Positions 21,721 to 33,600 of a DNA stretch of 64,000 nucleotides are shown piece after piece. Numbering within the stretch: the stretch's first letter is position 1; every line of letters begins with the position of its first letter. The notes under the pieces were generated by a model. That model was not told the DNA's origin. It searched no databases and worked only from the letters and a program-made list of their open reading frames with translations. The DNA comes from Sipunculus nudus (Eukaryota; Annelida; Sipuncula; Golfingiida; Sipunculidae). The stretch is from NCBI GenBank assembly GCA_026874595.1, contig CM049314.1:65322800-65386799 (forward strand). Reading direction: 5' to 3'. The translations under genes and the position numbers were made by a program.

Positions 21721-23283
21721 AACAAGGGATCCATAGGTCTGAACTTTGGAAACATTAGTAACAGCAAAATATTTTTATTTCTTTTGGTTTTTTATGTATA
21801 TTATCATTAGAAAAGCTATGAGAAAATGGCCCTTCTAAATGAAATTTTGTAAATTATAGAATAATGGACATGAGCTAAACCATTTAGTGATGCACCAAGG
21901 GAACAAATAGGCCTACGGTAAGTGTTATATAAAAGTAATATTTCATAAACAAATAATGTGTGAAAGTAATTAAGTTTTCATAGTAAATTATATGGCCATA
22001 TGAGTTAAAAATTAATCCCACAAAGTTTGACCAATATTCCTAATTTTAATACTTAGTTAACAGTGTTATTCACACCTAGGCCCCGCCATTTTAAGAGATA
22101 TGAATGAAATGCTACAAAGTATTTATATCTTCTTAAATCTTGTCAATTAGCACTAACATTAGATCTTGAAATTTTTTTCTTTAAAAAAAAATCAAAATTG
22201 TCCAAGTCTCATCAAAAAGAATTTATTTAACATTAAAATTATAAGATTCATCTTGTTTATTAGTCCTGTGTATTGAAGGGTATGGGTTGGGGGAGAGGTC
22301 TACGTTGTTACTGCTCGTTGCTGAAAAAAATGTTAATTTAAAGATTCATCTAGTTCATAGTACAGGTCTGTCAACAGAATGGGGGGGGGGGGGGAGAAAA
22401 AGGCTCCATGTGGTATGGTATTAACTGCAGACAGCCTGATCAAGCCCAACTCGGTGGAGAGAGGGCTTGCCCTAGTGATGGGATTGCGTAACATTATGCC
22501 AACAGCCTGGGGAGCATAGAGCTGCACTGAATGACCTACAGTGACCAAAGTGGACTGCTTGACAATGTAAGGGAATACAACAAGAGCCTCCAAAAAAAAT
22601 TCAATTACTAGCCTAATTTTGCAGCTTTTATTTTCAAATTTCAGATAAATCCTTATGTGCACATGCTGTGAAAATTAAATCCACAGTACACAGTACATAC
22701 AAGAAAAAACGTCCCATGGGCAAAATTTAAGGTACCAATTTTTATTTTTGCTAATATTTTAAAAAATGTTAAAAGATTTTGATCTTATTTTGGGTATACA
22801 ATTTAATTTTGATTAATTAAAGTTATATTACTGGAAAAAAGTCCTTAGTTTCAACATGTTTTGTGTTAAGTGATCAAATATCTTTCCTGATTTTTTACAA
22901 AATGCATAATGTTTGAGCCCATAACTTTTTTTAAATTATATATCACAGACCTTATTTCTCGCATGTACATAGGAACTATATAAAGGAATATTCATGGCAA
23001 ATATGAGGAAAAACAGATGAGTGGTTTTGATAATAGGCGTTCCTGAAGTGTGAAAATAGGTTTTTAATAAAAAAATTGAGGTTTTTCCTTAATTTCTCAA
23101 AGGAATGAAGTCGCATGGACCCAGTTTTCGGCTTGGTAGGAGATCTTGGGGACATCTTACATTATGCCGAATTTTGGATTCCTATGTCTTACGGTTTCAA
23201 AACGTGCCACATCTACTGACAGACGGACGACGGACAATAGACCACAACTATAGCTCAGATGACTTATAGTCAGCTGAGCTAAT
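21721..23283 (-). mobile_element. GCTCAGCTGA-ended element, - orientation, 1.56 kb
   Basis: It runs from AACAAGGGATCCATAGGTC (a diverged AACAAGGGACCCATGGGTC) to GACGACGGACAATAGACCAC and CAGCTGAGCTA. Block A (5729-5750) has only an A run at the corresponding place, so this is an insertion. It shares 22600-23283 with 31320-31996 and 58490-58966. A G14 run lies at 22381-22394. Confidence 0.75.
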
Positions 23284-23690
23284 TATGTACACTTTGTAAT
23301 CTCGACCTCCAGTGCAGTGACATTGCTGATTACCACCCAGTCAAGTTAAATTCAATTGTAAAGTTCATATAAACAAAGATTTGAAATGCACGATTTATAT
23401 TTGGTAAAAATTTTTTTTTTATGAATTTTTATACTTATGCACCTCAAGGCCTCATCTATAAGCCTTGTTTTATGGAAATCCTGGAAAATGGCCATTACAA
23501 ACTCTAGGCTTGTAACACTTTTTTGTGTCCTGAAATTTAGTGAAAGTGTCCTGGAAAACTGGTTAGAAGAGCAAATGGACCGGGTATGAAGAAAATCATC
23601 ATTTTTTATGTTTTGTAATAAGTTTAATAAAAATCATGCAAGCAACAACAAATTTTTGTGATATCATATTAAATAATAGTTATATTATGA
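23284..23690. repeat. Duplicated block B, segments 2 and 3
   Basis: Aligns with 5750-6060 and then directly with 6880-6954. The element at 6068-6877 is missing here, which confirms its borders. Confidence 0.8.
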
Positions 23691-23784
23691 CTATTTACAC
23701 ATAACTTTCTGGTGGGAGAGAAGCCTAGCAAAGATCTTGTTCACCTGTATCTTGTTGAACATACCCATTTCATAATCATATGAA

Positions 23785-24240
23785 TCTTAGTCCTCCATCA
23801 TCAAGACAAATTTGATCCTTAATGATCCTGACAGATAATTTGCTTTCAATGGATACTTGAGAAACTGAAGCATCCATAAAACTGTCAAATTTGATCCTCC
23901 ATGAGCCTGAAAGCTTTGTGATCCTGATAATCTAATCCTTCATGATCTGAAACAAGATCTGATCCTCCATGATCCTGACATTTCAAATCCTAATAGATCT
24001 GATCCTTCAAGATCTTGACAGACATGGTCCTCCATGATCCAGATACTGATATATCTGATCCTTCAAGATTTTGCAGACCTGATCCTGACATCTCAGGTCT
24101 TGTATGTTCTGATCCTGACAGATCAAATCCATGATCCTGACATTTCTGATCCTGACATGTCTAATCCTTCAAGATCCTAACACATCTGATCCTTAAAGAT
24201 CCCGACTGATCTAATAATTCATGATCCAGATAGCTCATTA
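23785..24240. repeat. Degenerate GATCCTGACA / CATGATCC tandem repeat
   Basis: GATCCT(G/C/T)-based units of about 25-30 bp recur roughly 20 times (for example 23961-24140). It lies 260 bp beyond the TUBGCP3 stop codon on the gene's 3' side, so it may fall in the 3' UTR or just past it. No coding frame. Confidence 0.75.
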
Positions 24241-24499
24241 GTGGGGAAAATTCGACTAGTTTATCATATTTCTGTTTCAAGCAAACCTGATCCCCACATA
24301 ATCCTTTTCTCTACTTAATACGGAAGATCCTGAATCTTTTCCAAGTGGGATCAGAATTCTTTAAACCAGTGCTCCTCATCTCTCTGGCTACGGGGGTTAG
24401 TTGAGTCACCAGGAAGGCACTTTGATAGTTATAATACATGAATATACATATATATATATGGCTGGTGTATTGTGCATGTTAATGAGACACTGTGAAAGG

Positions 24500-24652
24500 T
24501 CATGTGCGCCGTTGTGAAGAGCGTCTGTGTGGTGTCGAGAGCCTCGGTTCCTTTATGCGATAAAACTCGTTGAAGTCCAATCTGAAACTGAGGAACCTCA
24601 AATTGGCATCCGTGTGTGTGGTCACCATAACCAGGAACTGCTGAACCATGTT
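24500..24652 (-). CDS. TUBGCP3: TUBGCP3 last coding exon and stop codon
   Basis: 153 nt encoding [50 protein letters not shown], then TGA at 24502-24500. [12 protein letters not shown] is the conserved C-terminal GCP3 motif, and the basic RRSS tail also ends vertebrate GCP3. Acceptor TATTTTCAG. I could not fix the poly(A) site; the downstream DNA is a GATCC-type tandem repeat. Confidence 0.97.
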   Translation of the reverse strand, partial: NMVQQFLVMVTTHTDANLRFLSFRLDFNEFYRIKEPRLSTPHRRSSQRRT

Positions 24653-27600
24653 CTGAAAATAGTAACAAACTCTATGTAAACAACTGTCAGATTGATGGTG
24701 AAAGTGACATATTAATCATCTGATGAATGTCTGTGCAACCTGAATAACTAAGAATACAATGCCATGTTGTACAAAAGTGCCATTATGTCTATCAAGTATT
24801 ATGGTAATAATTTCATAAATATGATTAACAATCTTATCACTACCACTATTGGTATGAATCCGTTGTATAATCATATTCAAAGATAAAAAGGTAAAAAACC
24901 GACTGATTATTGACAACTAATTGATTATTGTATGTACAATATATTTTAATGGGAAATCTGCTGTAAAAATTATACCTAAGGCCAAAAAAAATAAAAGGTA
25001 TGGTTCTCAGGCACCGCCCGCGTCAATTTTAACCCCCCGCATCAAAAATTTTTATTTTGATTTTTATCTTTCAAGAAGATAAATAATACAATTTATGTAG
25101 TGTTTAGCAAAAAATTTGTCATTTTCATGCTTTTTCCTGATTATATGACATTTTTATCGAAACATCCAAAAAAAGGTCAAAAATAAAATACCGCCCGCCC
25201 GCACTGATTTCTGAAAAAAAGTGCCTGAGAACCATACCTTATTTTTTTTTTGGCCTAAAATATTGTAACATCAAATAAATTCTTATTTGTACATCCCACT
25301 GAAAGGGCAAAGTAATGGCCACATAGTTGCCACTTATTCGATCCACAAGGTTAATTATAAATTAAATGCTGTTCGCTGTTTTGGTACCAAGTCTTTCTTA
25401 TATCTCTGACAAAATAAGAATATTTTCTCTTGAAAAAATTACTTGCAATCGATAATGCAAAAATGCAATTGATTTAATTGATTATTTATAGTCTACTGAA
25501 CAAGGGCTGGGGCATCAGTCTTTCCAAGTCATTTTTCAGTTCAATGTGTGACAATTTAGTATAAGCACTCTGTCTAAAGACAGTGAAATATTTGATTTTA
25601 TGAATTCTATACTTTTAGATTTTCTGGACACTTTTCATGAAATGACAGAGCTGCATTTCTTCTTATAACAGACAAAAATTTTAAATGTATATATGGTACA
25701 AACTGTAACAAACATGGGTAAAGTGTCCGTGACCCTTACTTTTGTCCACATATCCTGACAGGAAAAAAAATTTTTTTTCCCATCAGACATCAAATTAATA
25801 ATTTTACTGAAAAGTTTTTGCCATTTCAAAATAATTGCCAAATTACCTGGTCCTTTCAATGACGGATTATTTTTCAATATGATCAAACTTTGCAAAAACA
25901 TCTCCAAGAACTAACTGGTGTTTAGAGTGGAACATAATAACAGTGTTGTAGTTGAGTCCAAATCTGAGTGCAAGTCACAGTCCTTGAGATTCAAATTCAA
26001 GTCCAATTTCTTACAGGTGGAGTTATTTGGAACCCAAGTTCAAGTCTGACTCTGGGTACAATACAAGTCTCCTTATAATTATTATAAGTAAAAAGAAATG
26101 GAAATTTTGAGACAATCAAATGTATTTATGCTTATACCAAAATGCTTTTTATTTGAATGTTTCCTTTAGCTCATGATGCAAAGTTAGAAGTTTGATATAT
26201 ATATATTTTCTCATAATATTTTGTTGGTAGTCCACACATGTTTAACTCTTTATAATATATGACAGATTTTTTTTCTTATGTTAACATAAGATAAACACAG
26301 AATGACCTTTGACTCTGAGCACAAGTCTGAGTCCAGAACCCAAAAGTCCAAGTCCCTAAACAAGTGGAGTATTGATCAGTGAACTACAATATATCTTTTT
26401 AATCTTTATACAAGGTGTCTTCTGACCTGGTATGACTCGTGCATCACTCTCAGCTTAGACCTTGTGAACGAGACAAGGCGGTCCGTGACAGCTTGTCGTC
26501 GTCTGGTTTCTTCCTCATCCTCTTTCCCTGTGGTTCCCCATTCTCCCTACAAAAGCAACAGCACAGTCAGTAGCTGCAGACCCTCCCACTGCTGCCTTCT
26601 GGGGAGGGAAAAATGAACTACAATTTTTTTTATAACATTGAGTATTTAAGATACAAAAGTCAAGATCATCTTTGCAGATGACCATGACACTAAAGAGACC
26701 TACCTTTTGTTAATATTCTGTAGATTTTGAAGAACAAGCCAAATATGAATATACTAATGAATATACAAACAGAAAATGGGCAATGACATGCCAATAATGA
26801 GTATGCAACAAGGACCTTCCTTCAGGGGAAGCTAACTACATGATAGTTTTTTAAGGTAAAGCCAGATTTAAAAACATAATAATTTTCATTGAAATATCAC
26901 ATCAATGCATGAACCTCAGTGAAAAGAATACCTATATATGTTATAATATATGGACATTAAAACCTCAAAATTCTGACCACCATCAGAACTTGATACTGGT
27001 CACATTTGTGTGGCTGTCATCTAAGCAAGGGCTTATATGAAGAGTGCATGGTAAAGAACTGGGACCCATAAAAAGACGGTCACTCATTTGAGATGGTCAC
27101 TAAATTGAGATAGTCATAAAGCAAGGTTTGACTGTTTATAATTTTACAAATAAATGTGCAGACCTTATGCACTTGATGTTAGGAACAGTAGCCTTTCAAC
27201 ACTGATGTCAACTGATAAAGAGATTTAATTTTCACCAAGTAGACAAATATGCCAGTTTGCCTGAATGGCTGCTTTACCTGTTCCTCTCGCTGTTTGAGTC
27301 TGTCGGCGTACAGCTGTCGTTCCTGCAGCTCGTTCTGAGCCTCCTGGTACATCTTGTCTTGTATTCCCTGGAACTGAATGATCAGGTCAAAGATGGTCCG
27401 CAGCTGAGTCAGGATGCTCTGAAAAATACAACATGAACAAACAGTCAGGATGCTCTGAAAAATACAACATGCACAAATAGTCAGGATGCTCTAAAGTATA
27501 CAACATAAACAGATAGGCTGCTCTGAAATATATAACATGAAGAAATAGTCAGCATGCTCTGAAATATAGGACATGAAAAGATAGGATGCTTTGAAATATA

Positions 27601-30600
27601 TAATATGAAGAGATAAGATGCTCTGAAATATAAAATATGAAGAGTTGGGATGCTCTGAAATATACAACATGAAGAGAGTCCGGATGCTCTAACATGAGCA
27701 GATAGTCAGCATGCTCTGAAATATACAACGTAGCACAGTCTCAATGCTCTGAAATATAGAACATGAACAATAGTAAGGATGCTCTGAAACATACAATAAA
27801 TACAGAGTCTAAACGCTCTGATATGTGTACAAGAAAAACAAAAAGTCAGAATACTCTGTAACATACAAAATCAATATCAAGTAAGCTTCCAAACTGCACA
27901 AAAGACCGATATAGACAAGAATGCTCTAAACATATATATTCATGAAACATATGTCAAACCAGACCGGTACAAAGTCAGAAAAATGTTTGAACTGCATGGT
28001 AAGCGATCTACTCACACTTGACTGATCTTTGTCCAGGAGACATCGGCTGATGATGGCATCAAGGAACTCTTGGTGAGCAGCGATGATATAGTCCAAATCC
28101 TCCGCCTCGTGGACCTTCTTAACTAACTCATCCCATGAACACTCTAACACCTGGAATTCACAAGTACCAAACATACAAGGTTATCTGCCTTAAAATAGCT
28201 ACACTAACTGACAAGTGTGAACACATGTCAGATGTAAGAGGACATTAGAGATTTTAATGCATCTGAAATAACCCAAATTTCATCAAAATAACATAATTTG
28301 ATACATTTGTATATAATGCTATTATCAGTAAGAACATAGCATATTAGCTATTATTCTGTATTGTTTGAAAATAAAGGATACATATATATCAGCTGGTGAT
28401 ACGCCAATAACTGGATGGTGTAAACAATGCGATCAATTGATCTCACAGTGCCATAATCGATTACTCAGTTTTGCACATAATGTTGGATTTGTCACATGGG
28501 AATGGGTGCTCTCACATAACTTATGTCTGCAAATGTTCAGAAAGGTTGTTTTCACAAATAACTTCATATCTATAAGTTAAATGTGTACACATGAGCCTAC
28601 AGAATTTTTACATATACCCAACATGTTAACCTAAAGATATCAGATGAGACAACATACAGGTCTATATGGACAGAAATTTCAAGGTCCTACACAAACAATG
28701 GATTCAGAGTGTTGGTCAGAAGAGTTCAACCAAGTTTTACTCAAGATGAGGAATTGTGAGATTACAACTGATTCCAAACATTTATATCAACATAGCCTTT
28801 TTTTTCAAAGAGGAAACAAAACCTTGACAGCAATAATATGTGAATCATTAATTCTCAATTATGAATGTTAATTGTAAAACCTCAAAAATACCACCATCAG
28901 GACTTCAACAAAATGAAATAGTAAAGGGACCTGAAAAAAGTGGTTGTTTTTTTTAGGTGTTCACTAAACTGTGGTTGTTGTAATAGGTTTTACTGTATAT
29001 GCCTTGTCTCATAGCTATCACTAATCTTTAAGTTGATAAGATAAGATATACTTTATTAATTCCTCGCATAGAAATAACATAGTGCCCACACATCAACAGA
29101 AAGGGGAAAACAACAATCATTCTTACTAAAATACAAAATACTTTAGCTGGTGTTGGTTTTATAACCACCTAATGAACAAAATGTATGAGGATTAATGAAC
29201 CGCCCACCTCAAAGTTGATGTAGTACTGGATTTGTTGGATGAAGTGAACCATCTCAGATGTGATGACATGGGTCTGCTGCAGCACCGGGGCAAGCTCTGA
29301 TAAACAGTAAATAACAGTCATGTAAAACAGTAATTATAATAATTAGTAAAGTAAAAACAAGGGACCCATGGGTCACTGCGCTCAGCTGTTATAAATGATA
29401 AAAAATATGATTAGGGAAAGAGGCACATGCTTGTTTTGTATGGTAATAAATATAAGCTTTATTATGAGTTGCTGGTGTTTAGCTTATGTATGATTTTGAC
29501 AGTATCTTTGGAGACAGGGAAGAGGATTGATTTCATTTATTTTATTAACAAATGGAGTGCTATTGTCACACAGATTTTGACTTGGCCATATAACTTATAA
29601 GCAGCACATATTATAAAAGAGTTTAACTATTTATTAAAATTTAATAACAAATATTGTGCCAATACAATTTTTATTAAAAAAATAATAAGAAAATCATATA
29701 ATTTTTTAAAAATAAAATATAACTGAAATGATTATTGAAATAATATTATAGAATATATTCATGAATGCATTCATGAATACATTTTGAAAGTATCTGCACT
29801 GGTATTCAAATACTTTCATTTTTACCAGAATTTCCATTCTTATGCAATAAAATTTTTTAATGCAGTACGCATTAATATTCGTTTTCAAATACATTTGCAA
29901 AGCATTTGCACCATGTCTAGTTTTTATTCAGTTTTAGCCAAACAAAGATGTTGAGAATCCAGAATATACAAAATTCACAAATTTAAATAATGATCATAAG
30001 TACCTGGTTTTATGGCTTTTATTTATATTAAAAAAAATAAATGTAATATATTCACTTTGGACTACTTTCACATCAATCTACACACTAGACACAGTAGGAA
30101 TCTAGATTAATATTATCAACTGCATCTTTGTCTATCATTAATTTCCTTAATATGATCCCTAATGATTAGTAATGAATAATATGATTTATTTTTTTATCAT
30201 TAAAATTTCACTGAAAATTATCATAGGTGACTGCATGGTGTTATTTGGAATAACATTGGCATTGATATTCTATCCATCCATAAAAGATTCTTACATCATC
30301 AGTAACTGCAAGTTAATGTTCTGTTACTCATCAACTGACAAATTCCTTTTCTATAAATTTTTCTTTAATTTGTTATAAAAAAAATACAAAATTATTAATT
30401 TATTGTTTATTGTTATGTTGTTTTTCAAAACAACTAATAGATGAGTTGGGTTGGACACCTGGATCAACTGTGGCTGGGCATTAGCTGCCTGGCTGCCCCA
30501 GTGTATGCTTCGCTCAAGCATGCATAATCTGATGAAAGGTCAACAAGGTCAACATACAGGTGACTGAAGAGGGGCTGGATTAAGCCTGGGTCTGACATGG

Positions 30601-33600
30601 TCTCATATAAACATTAATAAAAGCTACAATATTTGGCCAATTTCTTTCAGCTTTCTAAACTACAAAGATGAAATCCTTATGTGTGCATGATATGAAAATT
30701 ATATCAACAGTGCTCTCAGGAAACAAAGTGCCATCGTCAAAGTTGGGCAAAATTTAAGGTACTAATTTTATATTTATACTAATAACTTATAAAATTTGAA
30801 AAATTCAGAACTAATTTTTGGTATTCAATTGAATCTTGATTAAATAATGTTACATCCCTGACAAAAAATCTCTAGCTTCAGCAATCCTCTTGTTAAGGGA
30901 GTAAGTATATTTCTTGATTTTTTAAAAAGTGCATTATGTTTGGGCCCATAACTTAAAACAATTACGCAATACTGACATCATTTCTGGCATGTGCATAGCG
31001 AGTGTATAGAAAAATATGTATATTATATATGATCAAAGTCAGATCAGTGGTTTTGATATTAGGCAGTCTTACAGTGTAACAATGGGTTTTTAATGGAAAA
31101 ATGAAGTTTTTCATTAATATTTTGAAGGAATTAAGTCCTAGTGATAAAATTCTTGGCATGGTAGGGGATTTTGGAGACATCTAACTGTATGCTAAATTTA
31201 AGGAACTAAGAGCTGAAGCTGGGGAGCTGAGCTCTAGCAAACTGCATAACACTAGCTTGATGTAAACTTGATGTGACATGGTGCTTGAAAACTTGAATAA
31301 AATCTACAGTTTTTGATAAACTGGTTTCAAATTTTTGGTGTTAACAGACAAAATGCTAACAAAAACATGCTGTGAAAATTAAATCCACAGTACTTACAGG
31401 AAAAAACGTGCCATAGTCAAACTTGGGCAAAATTTAAGGTACCAATTTTATATTTTTGCCAATATTTAAAAAAATTTAACAGATTTTGATCTAATTTTTG
31501 GTATACAATTAAATTTTGATCAATTAAAGTTGTATTACTGAAAAAAGTCCCTACCTTTAACACTTTGGTCTTAAGTGACCAAATATCTTTCCTGATTTTT
31601 TTACAAAGTTTATTATGTTTGGGCCCATAACTTTTTTAAATTAAATAATACTGACTTAATTTCTGGCATGTACATAGGAACTATATGGAGGAATATTTAT
31701 GGTAAATATGAAGAAAACCAGATGAGTGGTTTTGATATTAGGCAGTCCTGAAGTGTAAAAATAGATTTCTAATAAAAAATTGAGGTTTTTCCTTAATATC
31801 TCGAAGGAACAAAGTCCTATTAACCCAATTTTCGGCATAGTAGGAGAATTTTGGGACATCTAACTGTATGGCAAATTTCAGATTCGTAGGTCCAATGGTG
31901 TCGAAACGTGCCAGTCTTACGGACGGACATCCTGACAGACGACGGACAATGGACCACGACTATAGCTCAGATGACTTATAGTCAGCTGAGCTAAAAATAA
32001 ATAACAGGCAGGTAAAACACAGTCAATAATAGTCCTGTCAAAACACAGTAAATAACAGTCATGTTAAAAAAGGTAAATAACAGTAATGTAAAATACAGTA
32101 AATAACAGTAAATAACAGTAAATAATATATTAAATAACACAGAAATGTGAAACAAAAGTACCGGTAATACAGTATGGACAACGCAGTCATGTCATGTAGA
32201 ACAATAATGTGAAACACACTTAACATTCAAAAGAGTACTAGTAATGTAAAACAGTAATGCATCTCACAGTAATGTATAGGCCAGATTTGTTCTGTTTTGT
32301 CAGAGAAAATTTTCAGTGATATAATTTTCTTAAAGTATGATTCTCCCAGGGATGATGCTTTACCTATTCTTCAAAATTTTCCATATTTCACAATAAATTT
32401 TGAGTATCGTACCTGGTAATGACCTGAACAATTTTGCATTGGCCATCTGGGCCTTCCAAATGTTGTTGAGCGTGTATTCCATTCTCTTGGCCCTCCACAG
32501 GAAGTTAAACACTCGCAGGTACATGATCATACACTCAGGGGTAAATACCTACAAGTACATCAACAACACTGAGCTCAGCTTAAATTGTACATGCATTAAG
32601 TCAGGTCAACCCAAAGAAACAAACTGTACTGTGGAATTATCAGTCATATCCTTCACATAACTTTCTTTGTGAGGAAACAAGGTCCTTATAAGTTAGTAGC
32701 TGCTGCTATTGCCTCGGCCAATTGAAAGAAATTGTCATGTGTACTAAAATTGCAAATTTTCATTCTTAAAAGTAATTCTGAATATGGTTAAACTTGGTGT
32801 TGTTTATGTGGACCCTTTAAAGAACTGTCACACACTTTCGTATCATTACTGCACATTGCCAAAATTTCACATACATTGACTGAAAAATGTTCAAATTTTG
32901 ATCAATTTCAATTTAAAAAAAAAAATTAAAAAGTCAGCCACTCACTCCATAATTTTGTTAAGAAAGACTGTAGAGCTATTTTAGGTCCTTTTTGCCAAAA
33001 ATATTTTGTTAAGAAAAATATCATAATCTTTCCTTTAAAATTAATAGACTTTGTTGATCTGCATGAAGCATGATTTGTGATGGAAATGAATTTCAAACCC
33101 AGATCAGTACATTATATCATGAAAACCAGATCAGAACAAAGTAGATTAGAACTGTCTATAACACAGCATTGTTTGCACGTGAAAGGGCAAACCGAACCAA
33201 CATTTTTAGTTACAATATCCAGGTCAGGCTAAGAAAGGCATGTTCCTGCATCATGAACATGCATCTCAGAACAGCATGAACATTCCTATGTGTACTTACT
33301 GTTCTTATTGGGCCGTCTACTCGGTAGTCCAAACTGAATACATCCCAACCTGTGTCTCCTGGTGACACCTACAGGTATAAACATGAACTAATTAGTGTGA
33401 CAAAACTGGAATTACTGACACTTGTGATCTTGTAATTAAAAGTTTATATGCTTTAAAACATGCGGCACAGCAAGTGGCAGAGTGGTTATACACTGCAGAT
33501 ATCCCAAGATATCATTTCTTGTCACTGCTGCTCTTTAACTGTATGCAGAATGCTGAGAAATATTCTAAATATCTATCTATGTGTTTTATAAGTCAGTGTT

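Noticed and set aside
30962-31859. Similar 65-72 codon frames at 30962, 31656 and 56029 as a conserved small protein
   Set aside because: They share sequence because they lie in copies of one repeat; the start and end vary and there are no coding hallmarks.
33464-33530. tRNA-Ser-like sequence (GGCAGAGTGGTTA)
   Set aside because: Only an A-box-like piece is present; no B box or cloverleaf can be formed, so at most an old SINE fragment.
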